A stretch of DNA of 44,404 nt, taken from JAPLYB01 sp964500015 (GTDB lineage Archaea; Nanobdellota; Nanobdellia; Pacearchaeales; UBA284). Both the position numbers and the translations under genes were made by a program. Of the stretch, positions 1-6,822 are shown in pieces (position 1 is the first letter of the stretch; each line of letters opens with the position of its first letter). The notes under the pieces were generated by a model. That model saw only the letters and a list, made by a program, of their open reading frames with translations, did not search any database and had not been told where the DNA came from. The stretch lies in the NCBI GenBank assembly GCA_964500015.1, contig CAZCMN010000004.1, positions 1 to 44,404 on the forward strand, given 5' to 3'.

Positions 1-550
1 TTTCTTTTCCAGTTTTAGAATCAAGATTTCCAGTTGGTTCATCTGCAAGAATAACATCTGGATCATTTGCTAATGCTCTAGCAATAGCAACTCTTTGTTG
101 TTGTCCTCCTGAAAGTTCTCCTGGCTTATGATTTGCCCTGTCTGCTAATCCCACATTTTTTAATAATTCTAGTGCTTTTCTCTCTCTTTCTTCACTTGAA
201 GTTCCTTGAAACATCATTGGAAGCATTATATTTTCTTTAGCGGTTAATGTTCCAATTAAATTAAATTGCTGGAAAATAAATCCAATTTTCTTTCCTCTTA
301 TTTGAGCTAAGTCAGATTCATGTAAATGGGCTATATCTTTATTTTCTAAAAAAATTCTTCCATCACTTGGCAAATCTAAGGCTCCAACAAGGTTCATTAA
401 AGTAGATTTTCCTGATCCACTTGGCCCCATTATAGCAATAAATTCACCTTTTTTGATTTCAAAATGTGCATGACAAACTGCTTTAACATCTACTTCTTTC
501 CCTAATTTATAAGTTTTACATACATTATCTAGTTTTATTATTGTATTCAT
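1..550 (-). CDS. ABC transporter ATP-binding protein, LolD/MacB type (3' end outside window)
   Basis: Reading down from the ATG at 548-550, about 183 residues are present before the window edge. Visible in order are a Walker A motif (GPSGSGKST), a Q-loop glutamine (IFQQFN), the ABC signature (LSGGQQQR) and Walker B (VILADEPTGNLDS). The ADEPTGNLDS form is typical of the LolD/MacB/FtsE group, which drives a partner permease of the FtsX/MacB fold, usually to export or extract peptides or lipoproteins. The permease should lie beyond base 1. The substrate cannot be read from this part. The gene runs in the same direction as the cysteine-rich protein upstream of it, with a hairpin in the gap. Confidence 0.93.
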   Translation of the reverse strand, partial: MNTIIKLDNVCKTYKLGKEVDVKAVCHAHFEIKKGEFIAIMGPSGSGKSTLMNLVGALDLPSDGRIFLENKDIAHLHESDLAQIRGKKIGFIFQQFNLIGTLTAKENIMLPMMFQGTSSEERERKALELLKNVGLADRANHKPGELSGGQQQRVAIARALANDPDVILADEPTGNLDSKTGKE

Positions 551-558
551 AATTAATA

Positions 559-575
559 CTCAGAAAAAATCTGAG
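559..575. other. Hairpin between two minus-strand genes
   Basis: CTCAGA at 559-564 and TCTGAG at 570-575 form a perfect 6-bp stem around an A5 loop. A second possible stem (GAGG/CCTC) overlaps its right side. It lies in the leader of the ABC ATPase, just upstream of its start, so it could affect expression of that gene; no function is proven. Confidence 0.4.
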
Positions 576-618
576 GTTATACGCCTCTTAAATTATAATA
601 GAAGTTTGCTTTAAAAAA

Positions 619-1758
619 CTATTGGGTTGAATAATCAAGGATAATATCCATCTGAATAGAATCATTAGTTATCGTGAAAGTGCATGCTTTTCCATCACTA
701 CTAAACTGATTACAGTAATAATCTTGTCCTCCAAGAGGATCTTTTGCAAAAATACTATATGTTCCAGGTAAGAAGTCTATCTCATAATAACCAGTTATGC
801 CATTTTTAATAGTTCTTTGATACTGCAATGGTTCAATTGTTGGCCTGTAGTACAAGCCATCCATGTTTAGTTGTGAAACTGGCGTAAATACTCCAACCCC
901 TGTGTCTAGGTTGTTTAGAGTGCATTGAGACGGATCAACAGGAGGCATGCAATTTCCTTGTTGTAATTTAACAAAACCATAAATAAATAATCTATTCGGA
1001 TTTGTATCTTTTTTACAGCAAATATAATCATCAGTGCACATTCCAGCTTTTTCATAGCCAGTTTTACAAGAAGAATAATGACACTGATAACCAGAATGTT
1101 CACAATCATCTCTTTGTTCAATTTGATATTTACAACAGATTTTTCCAGTTGTGCAATCAAGTTTAATTTCTTCTTCTATTTCATTACAAGAGTCTTTACA
1201 AGAATAATCTCTTAATTCACAAGGAGTCCTAATTTTCTTGCAACAGATTTCACCAAGTATGCATCCTAAGTCAACTTGAGCATATCCATCAGGACAATTT
1301 GGTTCAGGCAGTATACTCTTAAAACAAATATTTTTTTGATTTTCACAGGGGCCCCTATAGGTAGATATATTCCTACAACAAACTTCTGTGTTTTTATTGC
1401 AAGCCATTTCAATTTTTAGAGTGTTAGAAGGGCAAGAGTTATTATAGCAAGAGTTTCCATAGGTTTCACAAACACTCTTTTCTGGAATTTTTTGGCAACA
1501 GACACTATCTTTTTTACAACTTTGGCTGATCTGTTCATATCCAGAAGGACACGAACCATCATAACAAGTCATATTAGCAATTTCACAGGGTGTTTTTAAT
1601 TCACTTGATTTAGAGAATAGAATAAATAATAATAACAAAGCAATAATTATTATTAGAACAGCAAATACCAACCATAGCCACCATTTAGGTTTATTAGCGT
1701 TTCCAGAATTTTTAGGATTTTTTTTAATAGACTCTTGTTTAATCCTCTTTTTAACCAT
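619..1758 (-). CDS. Membrane-anchored cysteine-rich repeat protein
   Basis: A short basic cytoplasmic head (about 27 residues, many Lys) is followed by one hydrophobic segment (WWLWLVFAVLIIIIALLLLF), so the rest is probably outside the cell. Then come five repeats of 30-40 residues, each starting CE or CEx and ending in a double cysteine such as VCCQK, VCCRN, ICCKK, ICCKY. Each holds about six cysteines, suggesting small disulfide-knotted modules. The last ~110 residues look like a beta-sandwich of the carboxypeptidase-regulatory-like kind (GYYEIDFLPGTYSIFAKD). The ATG at 1758 is preferred to the TTG two codons upstream because a TATA-like box lies 23-32 bases ahead of it. No family name can be given. 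Adhesion or host-contact is a guess. Confidence 0.75.
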   Translation of the reverse strand: MVKKRIKQESIKKNPKNSGNANKPKWWLWLVFAVLIIIIALLLLFILFSKSSELKTPCEIANMTCYDGSCPSGYEQISQSCKKDSVCCQKIPEKSVCETYGNSCYNNSCPSNTLKIEMACNKNTEVCCRNISTYRGPCENQKNICFKSILPEPNCPDGYAQVDLGCILGEICCKKIRTPCELRDYSCKDSCNEIEEEIKLDCTTGKICCKYQIEQRDDCEHSGYQCHYSSCKTGYEKAGMCTDDYICCKKDTNPNRLFIYGFVKLQQGNCMPPVDPSQCTLNNLDTGVGVFTPVSQLNMDGLYYRPTIEPLQYQRTIKNGITGYYEIDFLPGTYSIFAKDPLGGQDYYCNQFSSDGKACTFTITNDSIQMDIILDYSTQ

Positions 1759-1780
1759 AAACAATATAGTCCTTTAATGT

Positions 1781-1790
1781 TTTTAAAGTT
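1781..1790 (-). promoter_or_regulatory. TATA-like box for the cysteine-rich protein
   Basis: On the minus strand the sequence reads AACTTTAAAA, 23-32 bases upstream of the ATG at 1758. That is the distance expected for a leaderless archaeal transcript. Confidence 0.45.
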
Positions 1791-1821
1791 TGCTAAAATC
1801 TTTGATTTTTAAAAAGGAAAC

Positions 1822-1831
1822 TTTTTTAAAT
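1822..1831 (+). promoter_or_regulatory. TATA-like box for rpoN
   Basis: TTTTTTAAAT lies 29-38 bases upstream of the ATG at 1860. It forms a divergent arrangement with the minus-strand box at 1781-1790. Confidence 0.45.
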
Positions 1832-1859
1832 TGTCATTTTCATAGATTATTGATTAAAG

Positions 1860-2057
1860 ATGATAATCCCAATGCGTTGCTTCAGCTGCGGAAAGCCAAT
1901 TGCTCATTTATTTGAAAAATTCAAAGACAGAGTTGAAAAAGGTGAAAATCCCAAGAAAGTTCTAGATGAGCTTGGAGTAGACAGATATTGCTGCAGAGCA
2001 GTTTTTATAGGGCACGCCGATCTTTTAGAATTAATAAGCAAGTTTAAGAAATTTTAA
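1860..2057 (+). CDS. rpoN: DNA-directed RNA polymerase subunit N (Rpb10 homologue)
   Basis: The 65-residue protein has the length of archaeal subunit N and the zinc-binding pattern of Rpb10: CFSCG near the N-terminus (residues 7-10) and a double cysteine (RYCCR, about residues 43-46). The conserved start MIIPMRCFSCGKP and GVDRYCCRAVF stretch fit the family closely. It is a small assembly subunit of archaeal RNA polymerase, equivalent to eukaryotic Rpb10. It stands alone here, not with ribosomal proteins L13/S9 as in many archaea. Tail-to-tail with the RNase P gene, 12 bases apart. Confidence 0.96.
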   Translation: MIIPMRCFSCGKPIAHLFEKFKDRVEKGENPKKVLDELGVDRYCCRAVFIGHADLLELISKFKKF

Positions 2058-2069
2058 TTTTCAATTTTC

Positions 2070-2354
2070 TTAATTCTTAAATTTTTTTCTAGAAACATGA
2101 TGACAATTCAGACATTCTCTAGAGATTTTTCCCTTGCTTAATCTAATTTTCTGATTTTTAGAATTAAAAAAAATATTGCATTTTCTGCAAAATTGATTTT
2201 TCCATTCAGAAGGGATTAGCATGTTTTCATGTTTAGCAAAATCTCTAGCCCCTTTTACTAATTTTAATTGTTTTTTCAAATCTTTTTCTTTTTTTGCTAA
2301 ACTAAACATTAAATCAAGTTCTTTTAATTTTTGTTCAGATGGCTTTTTTCTCAT
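2070..2354 (-). CDS. rnp4: Ribonuclease P protein component 4 (Rpp21/Rpr2)
   Basis: A 94-residue basic protein. The N-terminal half is helical (KELDLMFSLAKKEKDLKKQL) and the C-terminal half carries a zinc ribbon: FCRKCN at about residues 55-60 and ECLNCHHVSR at about 79-88. The arrangement 'LIPSEWKNQFCRKC' matches the archaeal Rpp21 family (LIPKELKRRFCKKC-like). The protein assists the RNase P RNA in trimming tRNA 5' leaders, probably paired with Rpp29. The tRNA genes near it are likely substrates, but that follows from the family, not from location. Confidence 0.88.
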   Translation of the reverse strand: MRKKPSEQKLKELDLMFSLAKKEKDLKKQLKLVKGARDFAKHENMLIPSEWKNQFCRKCNIFFNSKNQKIRLSKGKISRECLNCHHVSRKKFKN

Positions 2355-2493
2355 AACAAAATTAAGAAACTATTCTTTAAAAATCAGTTGATAATTTAAA
2401 TTAAAAAATTAATTCTTCAAACAATCTCTATACAAAGATAAAGTCATTTACAGACAAATAATTACAGATATGGGTTGCAGAATAAGTATAAAC

Positions 2494-2604
2494 GAAGGCA
2501 ACTCATATGGTTCCCAACCGAAGCCAGTACAACATATAATACAAAGTGCTTAACTTCTGTGTTCTGATGGGAACAGGTGTTTCCACTTTGCTATGGTCGT
2601 CTTC
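2494..2604 (-). rRNA. 5S ribosomal RNA
   Basis: The minus strand carries the conserved 5S core: CACCTGTTCCC, then GAACACAGAAGTTAAGCAC, and GGTTGGGAACC further on. The ends pair as helix I: GAAGACGAC at the 5' end (2596-2604) with GTTGCCTTC at the 3' end (2494-2502), with one A/C mismatch. The ends are set from this helix and may be off by a few bases. The gene is stand-alone, with no 16S or 23S beside it. A TATA-like stretch (TTTTTAAAG on the minus strand, about 2625-2633) lies 21-29 bases upstream. Confidence 0.92.
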
Positions 2605-2628
2605 ATTATATAAAGGCAAAAATCCTTT

Positions 2629-2714
2629 AAAAAGCTTTCTATTAAGCTTTTTAATATCTTGCTAGAAAAAGAAAACCTTTTTCTACACTTCCCAAAAAGA
2701 TGTGCTTTTTTGGG
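2629..2714. repeat. Three consecutive A/T-rich hairpins
   Basis: Three perfect or near-perfect inverted repeats follow each other: AAAAAGCTT/AAGCTTTTT at 2629-2652, TAGAAAAAG/CTTTTTCTA at 2663-2685, and CCCAAAAAG/CTTTTTTGGG at 2691-2714. They lie between the divergent 5S rRNA and tRNA-Leu genes, and the first overlaps the likely 5S promoter. They could be relics of small palindromic repeats or protein-binding sites. No gene lies in this stretch. Confidence 0.6.
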
Positions 2715-2725
2715 GTTTCTAAAAC

Positions 2726-2733
2726 TTTAAATA
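2726..2733 (+). promoter_or_regulatory. TATA box of tRNA-Leu
   Basis: TTTAAATA ends 24 bases upstream of the first tRNA base at 2757, the usual archaeal position. Confidence 0.6.
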
Positions 2734-2756
2734 TCTCAGCATTTTCATTTTATCGA

Positions 2757-2840
2757 GCGGGAGTGCCGGAGCGGTCAAACGGGATGCGCTCAAAACGCAT
2801 TGACTTAGTGTCTGCGGAGGTTCGATTCCTCTCTCCCGCA
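2757..2840 (+). tRNA. tRNA-Leu (anticodon CAA)
   Basis: The acceptor arms GCGGGAG (2757-2763) and CTCCCGC (2833-2839) pair perfectly and A2840 is the discriminator. The anticodon loop CTCAAAA sits between GATGCG and CGCATT, giving anticodon CAA (codon UUG). The long variable arm is typical of leucine tRNAs, and the T-arm is GGAGGTTCGATTCCTC. No CCA is encoded and no intron is seen. Confidence 0.96.
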
Positions 2841-2909
2841 TTTAATTGCAATTAAATGAGGGGCTTAAAAACTAAATGTTTTTTTGACCTGCATAAATAG
2901 TATTTAGAC

Positions 2910-3266
2910 ATGATTTTCAAAATGAAAAACATAATTAAGAAAGAAGAAAGGTTAAAAATACAAAATTCCGAAGAATGTTCTGTTTTTGAATATCCTTTTG
3001 ATGATCAGGATATAGAACTCTCTTGTGCCAAGATAGACGGGAGGTATCCTAAAGAAGGATTTGTAATGAATGAAAAAATTAAGGAAATTTTTTATATAAA
3101 CAAAGGAAAAGGAAAAATAGATATAGAAAACAAAGATTTTGATGTAGAAGAGGGCGATGTTATATTGATACAACCAAAACAAAAATACTTTTGGCAGGGC
3201 AATTTAGATATTGTTTTGGCTTGTAATTCTAAATTCAGTCTTGAGCAACATAAAAACATAAAATGA
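2910..3266 (+). CDS. Cupin-fold small protein
   Basis: 118 residues. The middle and C-terminal parts resemble a single cupin barrel: EIFYINKGKGKIDIENKDF followed by DVEEGDVILIQPKQKYFWQG, the second cupin motif being G-D-x-x-x-I-P-like. The histidines that bind metal in enzymatic cupins are missing (YPKEGFVMNEKIKEI where HxH would be expected), so it may be a binding protein or an isomerase without metal. An alternative start is the ATG at 2922. It lies about 70 bases after tRNA-Leu and about 50 bases before the Nudix gene. Substrate unknown. Confidence 0.65.
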   Translation: MIFKMKNIIKKEERLKIQNSEECSVFEYPFDDQDIELSCAKIDGRYPKEGFVMNEKIKEIFYINKGKGKIDIENKDFDVEEGDVILIQPKQKYFWQGNLDIVLACNSKFSLEQHKNIK

Positions 3267-3314
3267 AAATAAGAAATTTTCAATCAATTAAATTTAAGAG
3301 TAAATTTAAATAAA

Positions 3315-3812
3315 ATGAATGAAAAACCAGAAAAACAAGCAACACTCTGTTTAATTGTAGAAAAAGGAAAAATCCTTCTTGCAATGAAAAAAAGAGGATT
3401 TGGTGTTGGCAAGTACAATGGTTATGGTGGAAAAGTTAATGAAGGGGAATCTATAGAACAAGCTGCTCTAAGAGAATTTCAAGAAGAATCTGAATTAAAA
3501 GCAGAATTAAAAGATTTAAAAAAAGTTGGTGAGTTTGATTTCTTTTTTCCACATAAACTAGAATTTGATCAAACAGTTCATACTTTTTTAGTAACAAATT
3601 ATCAAGGAGAACCAAAAGAAACAGAAGAAATGGCTTTTGAATGGTTTGATATAGATAAAATCCCCTATGACAAAATGTGGGATGATGATAAATACTGGCT
3701 TCCAAAAGTTCTTGCTGGAAAGATATTAAAAGCCAAGTTTGTTTTTACACCAGAGAATGGGGAGAATATTGCAAAAGAAAGAGAGATAAAAGAAGTGGAA
3801 TCACTAAAATGA
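3315..3812 (+). CDS. MTH1-like Nudix hydrolase (oxidised purine nucleotide pyrophosphatase)
   Basis: 165 residues. The Nudix box spans residues 39-61 (GKVNEGE...REFQEESEL) with R53, E54, E57 and E58 in place; the usual Gly near its end is Glu60. The stretch before it, RGFGVGKYNGYGGKVNEGES, is strikingly like human MTH1/NUDT1 (RGFGAGRWNGFGGKV-like), as is the FDxDxIPYDKMWDDDKYWLP part. By family, such enzymes hydrolyse 8-oxo-dGTP and 2-OH-dATP to monophosphates, cleaning the nucleotide pool. The stop overlaps the start of the PIN gene (ATGA at 3809-3812), so the two are translationally coupled. Confidence 0.88.
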   Translation: MNEKPEKQATLCLIVEKGKILLAMKKRGFGVGKYNGYGGKVNEGESIEQAALREFQEESELKAELKDLKKVGEFDFFFPHKLEFDQTVHTFLVTNYQGEPKETEEMAFEWFDIDKIPYDKMWDDDKYWLPKVLAGKILKAKFVFTPENGENIAKEREIKEVESLK

Positions 3813-4318
3813 AAAAACAAAAAACAAAAACAAGAAAAGTAAAATCAAATGCTCTTGGAACAAGAGCACAGAAATATCTTGTTGACACATCAGTAATTGC
3901 TCAGAAAAAATTATTTAGATTATTCAAAACTAAACTAAAAGGCGAATTGTTAATTCCAAACGCAGTTATTGCTGAACTTGAAAATCTTGCAAATCATGGA
4001 AATGATGCCGGCTTTGAAGGATTAGAAGAAATAGCAAAGATGCATACTTTAAAATCAAGGGTTAAAGTAAAATTTTTAGGAGAAAGACCAACAGGACATC
4101 AAATAAAATATGCTAGATCTGGCGAGATAGATGCCCTAATAAGAAGCTTAGCATGTCAAGAAAAAGCAGTTTTAATTACAGCAGATAAAGTCCAGGCAAA
4201 ATCAGCCCAAGCATATGGTTTTAAAGTTTTTTTTATCAAGACAAAATTTAAAGAAGAAAAGAAATCAAAAAAATTTTTCTTATTCAGAGCAAAAAAGAAA
4301 AAAAAGAAAATTTTATAA
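3809..4318 (+). CDS. PIN-domain protein with lysine-rich tail
   Basis: A basic N-terminal ~20 residues precedes a PIN nuclease domain. The acidic residues expected for metal binding are visible: D26 (YLVDTSVI), E56 (IAELENLAN), D108 (SGEIDAL) and D126 (ITADKVQA). The text IPNAVIAELENLANHG and GERPTGHQIKYARSGEIDAL is characteristic of the N-terminal domain of the archaeal PINc/KH ATPases, which are ~600 residues long. Here only the PIN domain exists, followed by a tail KKSKK...KKKKKKIL that may bind RNA. It may act as a stand-alone ribonuclease. No antitoxin-like small gene precedes it; its partner in the operon is the Nudix gene. Confidence 0.82.
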   Translation: MKKQKTKTRKVKSNALGTRAQKYLVDTSVIAQKKLFRLFKTKLKGELLIPNAVIAELENLANHGNDAGFEGLEEIAKMHTLKSRVKVKFLGERPTGHQIKYARSGEIDALIRSLACQEKAVLITADKVQAKSAQAYGFKVFFIKTKFKEEKKSKKFFLFRAKKKKKKIL

Positions 4319-4346
4319 ACAAATTTAATTTGTTCTTATCCTCAAA

Positions 4347-4970
4347 ATGATACCTAAAAAAGTTTTTTTCACAAAAGGAGTTGGAAGAGACAAAGAAAAG
4401 TTAAGATCATTTGAATTAGCTTTAAGAGATGCTGGAATCCAGCACCTTAATCTAGTTAATGTTTCTAGTATTATGCCTCCAGGATGCAAGGTAGTTCCTA
4501 GAAGTCAGGGATTACAAGAATTACATGCAGGAGAAATAACTTTCTGCGTTATAGCAAGAAATGAAACAAATGAACCAAATAGACTAATTTCAGCTGCTAT
4601 CGGAGGAGCTATTCCATCTGACCAGAATGCTTATGGATATATATCTGAACATCATGATTTTGGGATGACAGATTCTAATGCAGAAGATTATTCAGAAGAT
4701 CTTGCAGCAACAATGCTCGCTTCAACACTAGGGGTAGAATTTAATCCAGATGCAAGTTATGATGAAAAAAAAGAAGTTTGGAAGATTTCAGATAAATTTG
4801 TCAAGACAACTTCAATTGCCCAGTCTGCTATAGGCGATAAAAATGGATTATGGACCACAGTTATAGCTGCAGTTGTTTTTGTTCCTCCACAAGAAGAATC
4901 GAAAATTGAACAAATTCCACAAGCAAGAGAGATTACAACAGAAACAGCTAAAGATTCTGCACAATCTTAA
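4347..4970 (+). CDS. pdaD: Pyruvoyl-dependent arginine decarboxylase
   Basis: 207 residues. The self-cleavage site NVSSIMPPGC places the Ser40-Ser41 bond where the proenzyme splits; Ser41 becomes the pyruvoyl group. Other family features are GAIPSDQNAYGYISEHHDFG and DLAATMLASTLG. The enzyme turns arginine into agmatine, which archaea use for polyamines and for the agmatidine base of tRNA-Ile. The family is usually around 160-170 residues; here a polar tail of about 25 residues follows VFVPPQEE (QIPQAREITTETAKDSAQS). It lies 31 bases before trxB on the same strand. Confidence 0.95.
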   Translation: MIPKKVFFTKGVGRDKEKLRSFELALRDAGIQHLNLVNVSSIMPPGCKVVPRSQGLQELHAGEITFCVIARNETNEPNRLISAAIGGAIPSDQNAYGYISEHHDFGMTDSNAEDYSEDLAATMLASTLGVEFNPDASYDEKKEVWKISDKFVKTTSIAQSAIGDKNGLWTTVIAAVVFVPPQEESKIEQIPQAREITTETAKDSAQS

Positions 4971-5001
4971 ACTTTAAATATTCTAGATTACTCAATTAAA
5001 A

Positions 5002-5961
5002 ATGGAAACCTTTGATGTAGCAATTATCGGAGCAGGGCCAGCAGGGTGCACAGCAGCAATCTATTCAGCAAGAAGAGGATTGAAAACCTTACTTATAGAA
5101 TCTAAAGAAGTTGGTGGCATGCTACTTTATGGAACAGTCATTGAAAATTATCCTGGATTTGAATCTATTGATGGAATTGAACTAGCTGAAAAATTCAAAA
5201 ATCATGTTAAAAAATTTAAAGTAGAAATTTTAACTGAAGAAGTGCAAGAAATTAAAACGCTAAAAAAGCCGAAGCTCTTTGGCGACCAGAAAAACTCTGG
5301 CTTTTCTAGGGAAACAAAAGAAGAATTTGAAATCATTTGCTCTAAAGATAAGTTTTCTAGCAAATCATTAATTGTTTCTCATGGAGTTAAACCAAGATCC
5401 TTAAACCTAAAAGATGAAGAAAAGTTTATTGGAAAAGGCTTAAGTTATTGTGCAACCTGCGATGGCCCTTTATTTAAAGGAAAAGAAGTAGCAGTTATTG
5501 GCGGAGGAAATTCTGCAATGCATTATGCTCTATTTTTAAGTGAAATTTGCTCTAGAGTTTATATAGTCCACAGAGGAGAGTTTAAAGCAGATCATGTTTT
5601 GCTTGAAAAATTAAAAAAAATGAAAAACATTAAATTCAAACAACCTTATGAGATTGTAGAATTAAAAGGAGAAAAAATGTTAAACTCAATAAAAATAAAA
5701 TCAAAAGATAAATTAGAAGAACTAAAAGTTTCTGGAGTTTTTGTTTCAATAGGCCAGGATCCAAACACAAGTTTCTTAAAAGATCTAGATTTAAAATTAA
5801 CAACTGAAGGTTACATAAATATAGATCAAAAAATGAATACAAATATTCCAGGATTATTTGCAGCAGGCGACATAACAGGAATAGGAAAACAAATAGTTAT
5901 TGCCTGCGGGCAAGGTGCTTTAGCTGCACTGAGCGCTTCAAGTTTTTTAAGGGAGAAATAA
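5002..5961 (+). CDS. trxB: Thioredoxin reductase (NADPH, FAD)
   Basis: 319 residues. An FAD-binding GAGPAG motif is at about residues 10-15, the redox pair is C150-x-x-C153 (YCATCDGPL), the NAD(P)H-binding motif is VIGGGNSAM, and the C-terminal FAD motif is GLFAAGDITG. It reduces thioredoxin or a glutaredoxin-like partner, keeping cytoplasmic thiols reduced. Odd: residues ~88-102 (KKPKLFGDQKNSGFS), in the first FAD domain before the central domain, look like an insertion, and the DNA there is a 42-bp palindromic element (5264-5305). The reading frame stays open, so the gene is probably active. Confidence 0.96.
   Translation: METFDVAIIGAGPAGCTAAIYSARRGLKTLLIESKEVGGMLLYGTVIENYPGFESIDGIELAEKFKNHVKKFKVEILTEEVQEIKTLKKPKLFGDQKNSGFSRETKEEFEIICSKDKFSSKSLIVSHGVKPRSLNLKDEEKFIGKGLSYCATCDGPLFKGKEVAVIGGGNSAMHYALFLSEICSRVYIVHRGEFKADHVLLEKLKKMKNIKFKQPYEIVELKGEKMLNSIKIKSKDKLEELKVSGVFVSIGQDPNTSFLKDLDLKLTTEGYINIDQKMNTNIPGLFAAGDITGIGKQIVIACGQGALAALSASSFLREK
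5264..5305. repeat. 42-bp palindromic element inside trxB
   Basis: The segment folds as a three-way structure: outer stem AAAAG (5264-5268) with CTTTT (5301-5305), hairpin CCGAAG/CTTTGG (5269-5282) and hairpin CCAGA/TCTGG (5286-5300). Its length is 14 codons, so the frame is kept. It encodes residues 88-101, a stretch that looks like an insertion between a beta-strand segment and the next one in the FAD domain. This recalls the palindromic elements that spread into coding regions in Rickettsia; relationship to those is not claimed. Confidence 0.55.
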
Positions 5962-5963
5962 AA

Positions 5964-6020
5964 TGCACAAAAATCAAGAAAATTTTTGGCATGCCAAAAA
6001 CCAAGGAGGATTTTTAGCAT
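5964..6020. repeat. Two adjoining hairpins; the second spans the SD and start codon of the next gene
   Basis: Hairpin 1 pairs TGC (5964-5966) and AAAAAT with ATTTTT and GCA (5989-5991). Hairpin 2 pairs ATGC (5991-5994) and AAAAA (5996-6000) with TTTTT (6011-6015) and GCAT (6017-6020). In the mRNA the AGGAGG Shine-Dalgarno at 6004-6009 would lie in the loop and the AUG at 6019 would start inside the stem. This could limit translation of the downstream metallo-beta-lactamase-fold gene. Similar hairpins occur at 33677-33703 and 33758-33782. Confidence 0.55.
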
Positions 6021-6630
6021 GGCAGAAGTAAAAGTTTTAATTGAAGGTTATGCAAAAGAATCTGATGAAGGTTTATTAGCTTCATGCTCAACTGTTTTAA
6101 TAAAAGATTCTGGGAAAAATATTCTTGTAGATCCTGGATGCAATCCAGAACTTTTAATTAAAAGTTTAAAAAAAGAAAATTTAGAATTAAAAGACATTGA
6201 TTTAATATTTTTAACTCATTATCATATAGACCATGTCTTAAATATAAGGTTATTTCCAAATACTGATGTTTTAGATGGCGGCATTATTTATAGAAATGAT
6301 CTTGAAATAGAGTTTGAAGACAAAATTTCAGAAACAAATATTAAATTTATTGATACGCCAGGACATGCTCATGAGCAAGCTTCTTTAATTGTAGAAACAA
6401 AGCAAGGGAAAATAGTTATTGCAAGTGATTTGTTTTGGTGGCCAGATAAAGATGAGCAAAAAACAGATTATGAATCCCTAATTAATTTAAAAGACCCTTA
6501 CATGAAAAATGAGCAAGAACTTAAAGAGTCAAGAAAGAAAGTTCTTGAAATAGCAGATTATATAATCCCAGGTCATGGAAAAATGTTCAAGGTAGAGAGA
6601 AACAGACCCGAGAGTTCTAGAAAATTTTAA
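6019..6630 (+). CDS. Metallo-beta-lactamase-fold hydrolase (MBLAC1/glyoxalase II-like)
   Basis: About 203 residues from the ATG at 6019, chosen because AGGAGG precedes it by 9 bases and because the upstream in-frame ATG at 5986 would only translate a hairpin repeat (MACQKPRRIF). The metal motif THYHIDH is present, followed by DTPGHAHEQASL, ASDLFWWPD and IIPGHGKMF, giving the five His/Asp ligand motifs. The protein resembles the small MBLAC1-type branch of the superfamily. Substrate unknown; thioester or nucleic acid hydrolysis are both seen in the superfamily. It may form an operon with trxB, 57 bases away. Confidence 0.85.
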   Translation: MAEVKVLIEGYAKESDEGLLASCSTVLIKDSGKNILVDPGCNPELLIKSLKKENLELKDIDLIFLTHYHIDHVLNIRLFPNTDVLDGGIIYRNDLEIEFEDKISETNIKFIDTPGHAHEQASLIVETKQGKIVIASDLFWWPDKDEQKTDYESLINLKDPYMKNEQELKESRKKVLEIADYIIPGHGKMFKVERNRPESSRKF

Positions 6631-6646
6631 GATTTTCTGAACACCC

Positions 6647-6692
6647 AACTGCCTAAGCAGTTTGCTGTATTTGAACCAACTAAAGGTTCAAA
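6647..6692. terminator. Two hairpins between converging genes
   Basis: AACTGC/GCAGTT around CTAA (6647-6662) and TTTGAACC/GGTTCAAA around AACTAAA (6670-6692). They lie between the end of the MBL-fold gene on the plus strand and the 3' end of tRNA-Arg on the minus strand. A termination or processing role is plausible from position only; there is no clear T-run. Confidence 0.4.
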
Positions 6693-6700
6693 TCAGATAA

Positions 6701-6775
6701 CGGACCCGAGAGGATTTGAACCCCCAACCTTGAGCTTAGGATGCTCCTGCTCTATCCAAGTTGAGCTACGGGTCC
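6701..6775 (-). tRNA. tRNA-Arg (anticodon CCT)
   Basis: On the minus strand GGACCCG (6769-6775) pairs with CGGGTCC (6702-6708), with discriminator G at 6701. The D-stem is GCTC/GAGC. The anticodon loop is ATCCTAA between GAGC and GCTC, so the anticodon is CCT (codon AGG). The anticodon stem has a mismatch at its outermost pair (G27/A43). The T-arm is GGGGGTTCAAATCCTCT with two wobble pairs. No CCA is encoded. It lies 47 bases downstream of tRNA-Gly on the same strand and may share its transcript. Confidence 0.93.
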
Positions 6776-6822
6776 ATAAATTTCTATTTAACCCATATTT
6801 AAATAACTATATAAGAGAAATA

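Noticed and set aside
3809..4318. VapC toxin of a toxin-antitoxin pair
   Set aside because: The gene before it is a Nudix enzyme, not a small antitoxin, and the sequence follows the PINc/KH ATPase family rather than VapC toxins.
5986..6018. Upstream ATG as start of the MBL-fold gene
   Set aside because: It would translate a hairpin repeat (MACQKPRRIF) and lacks a ribosome binding site; the ATG at 6019 has AGGAGG.
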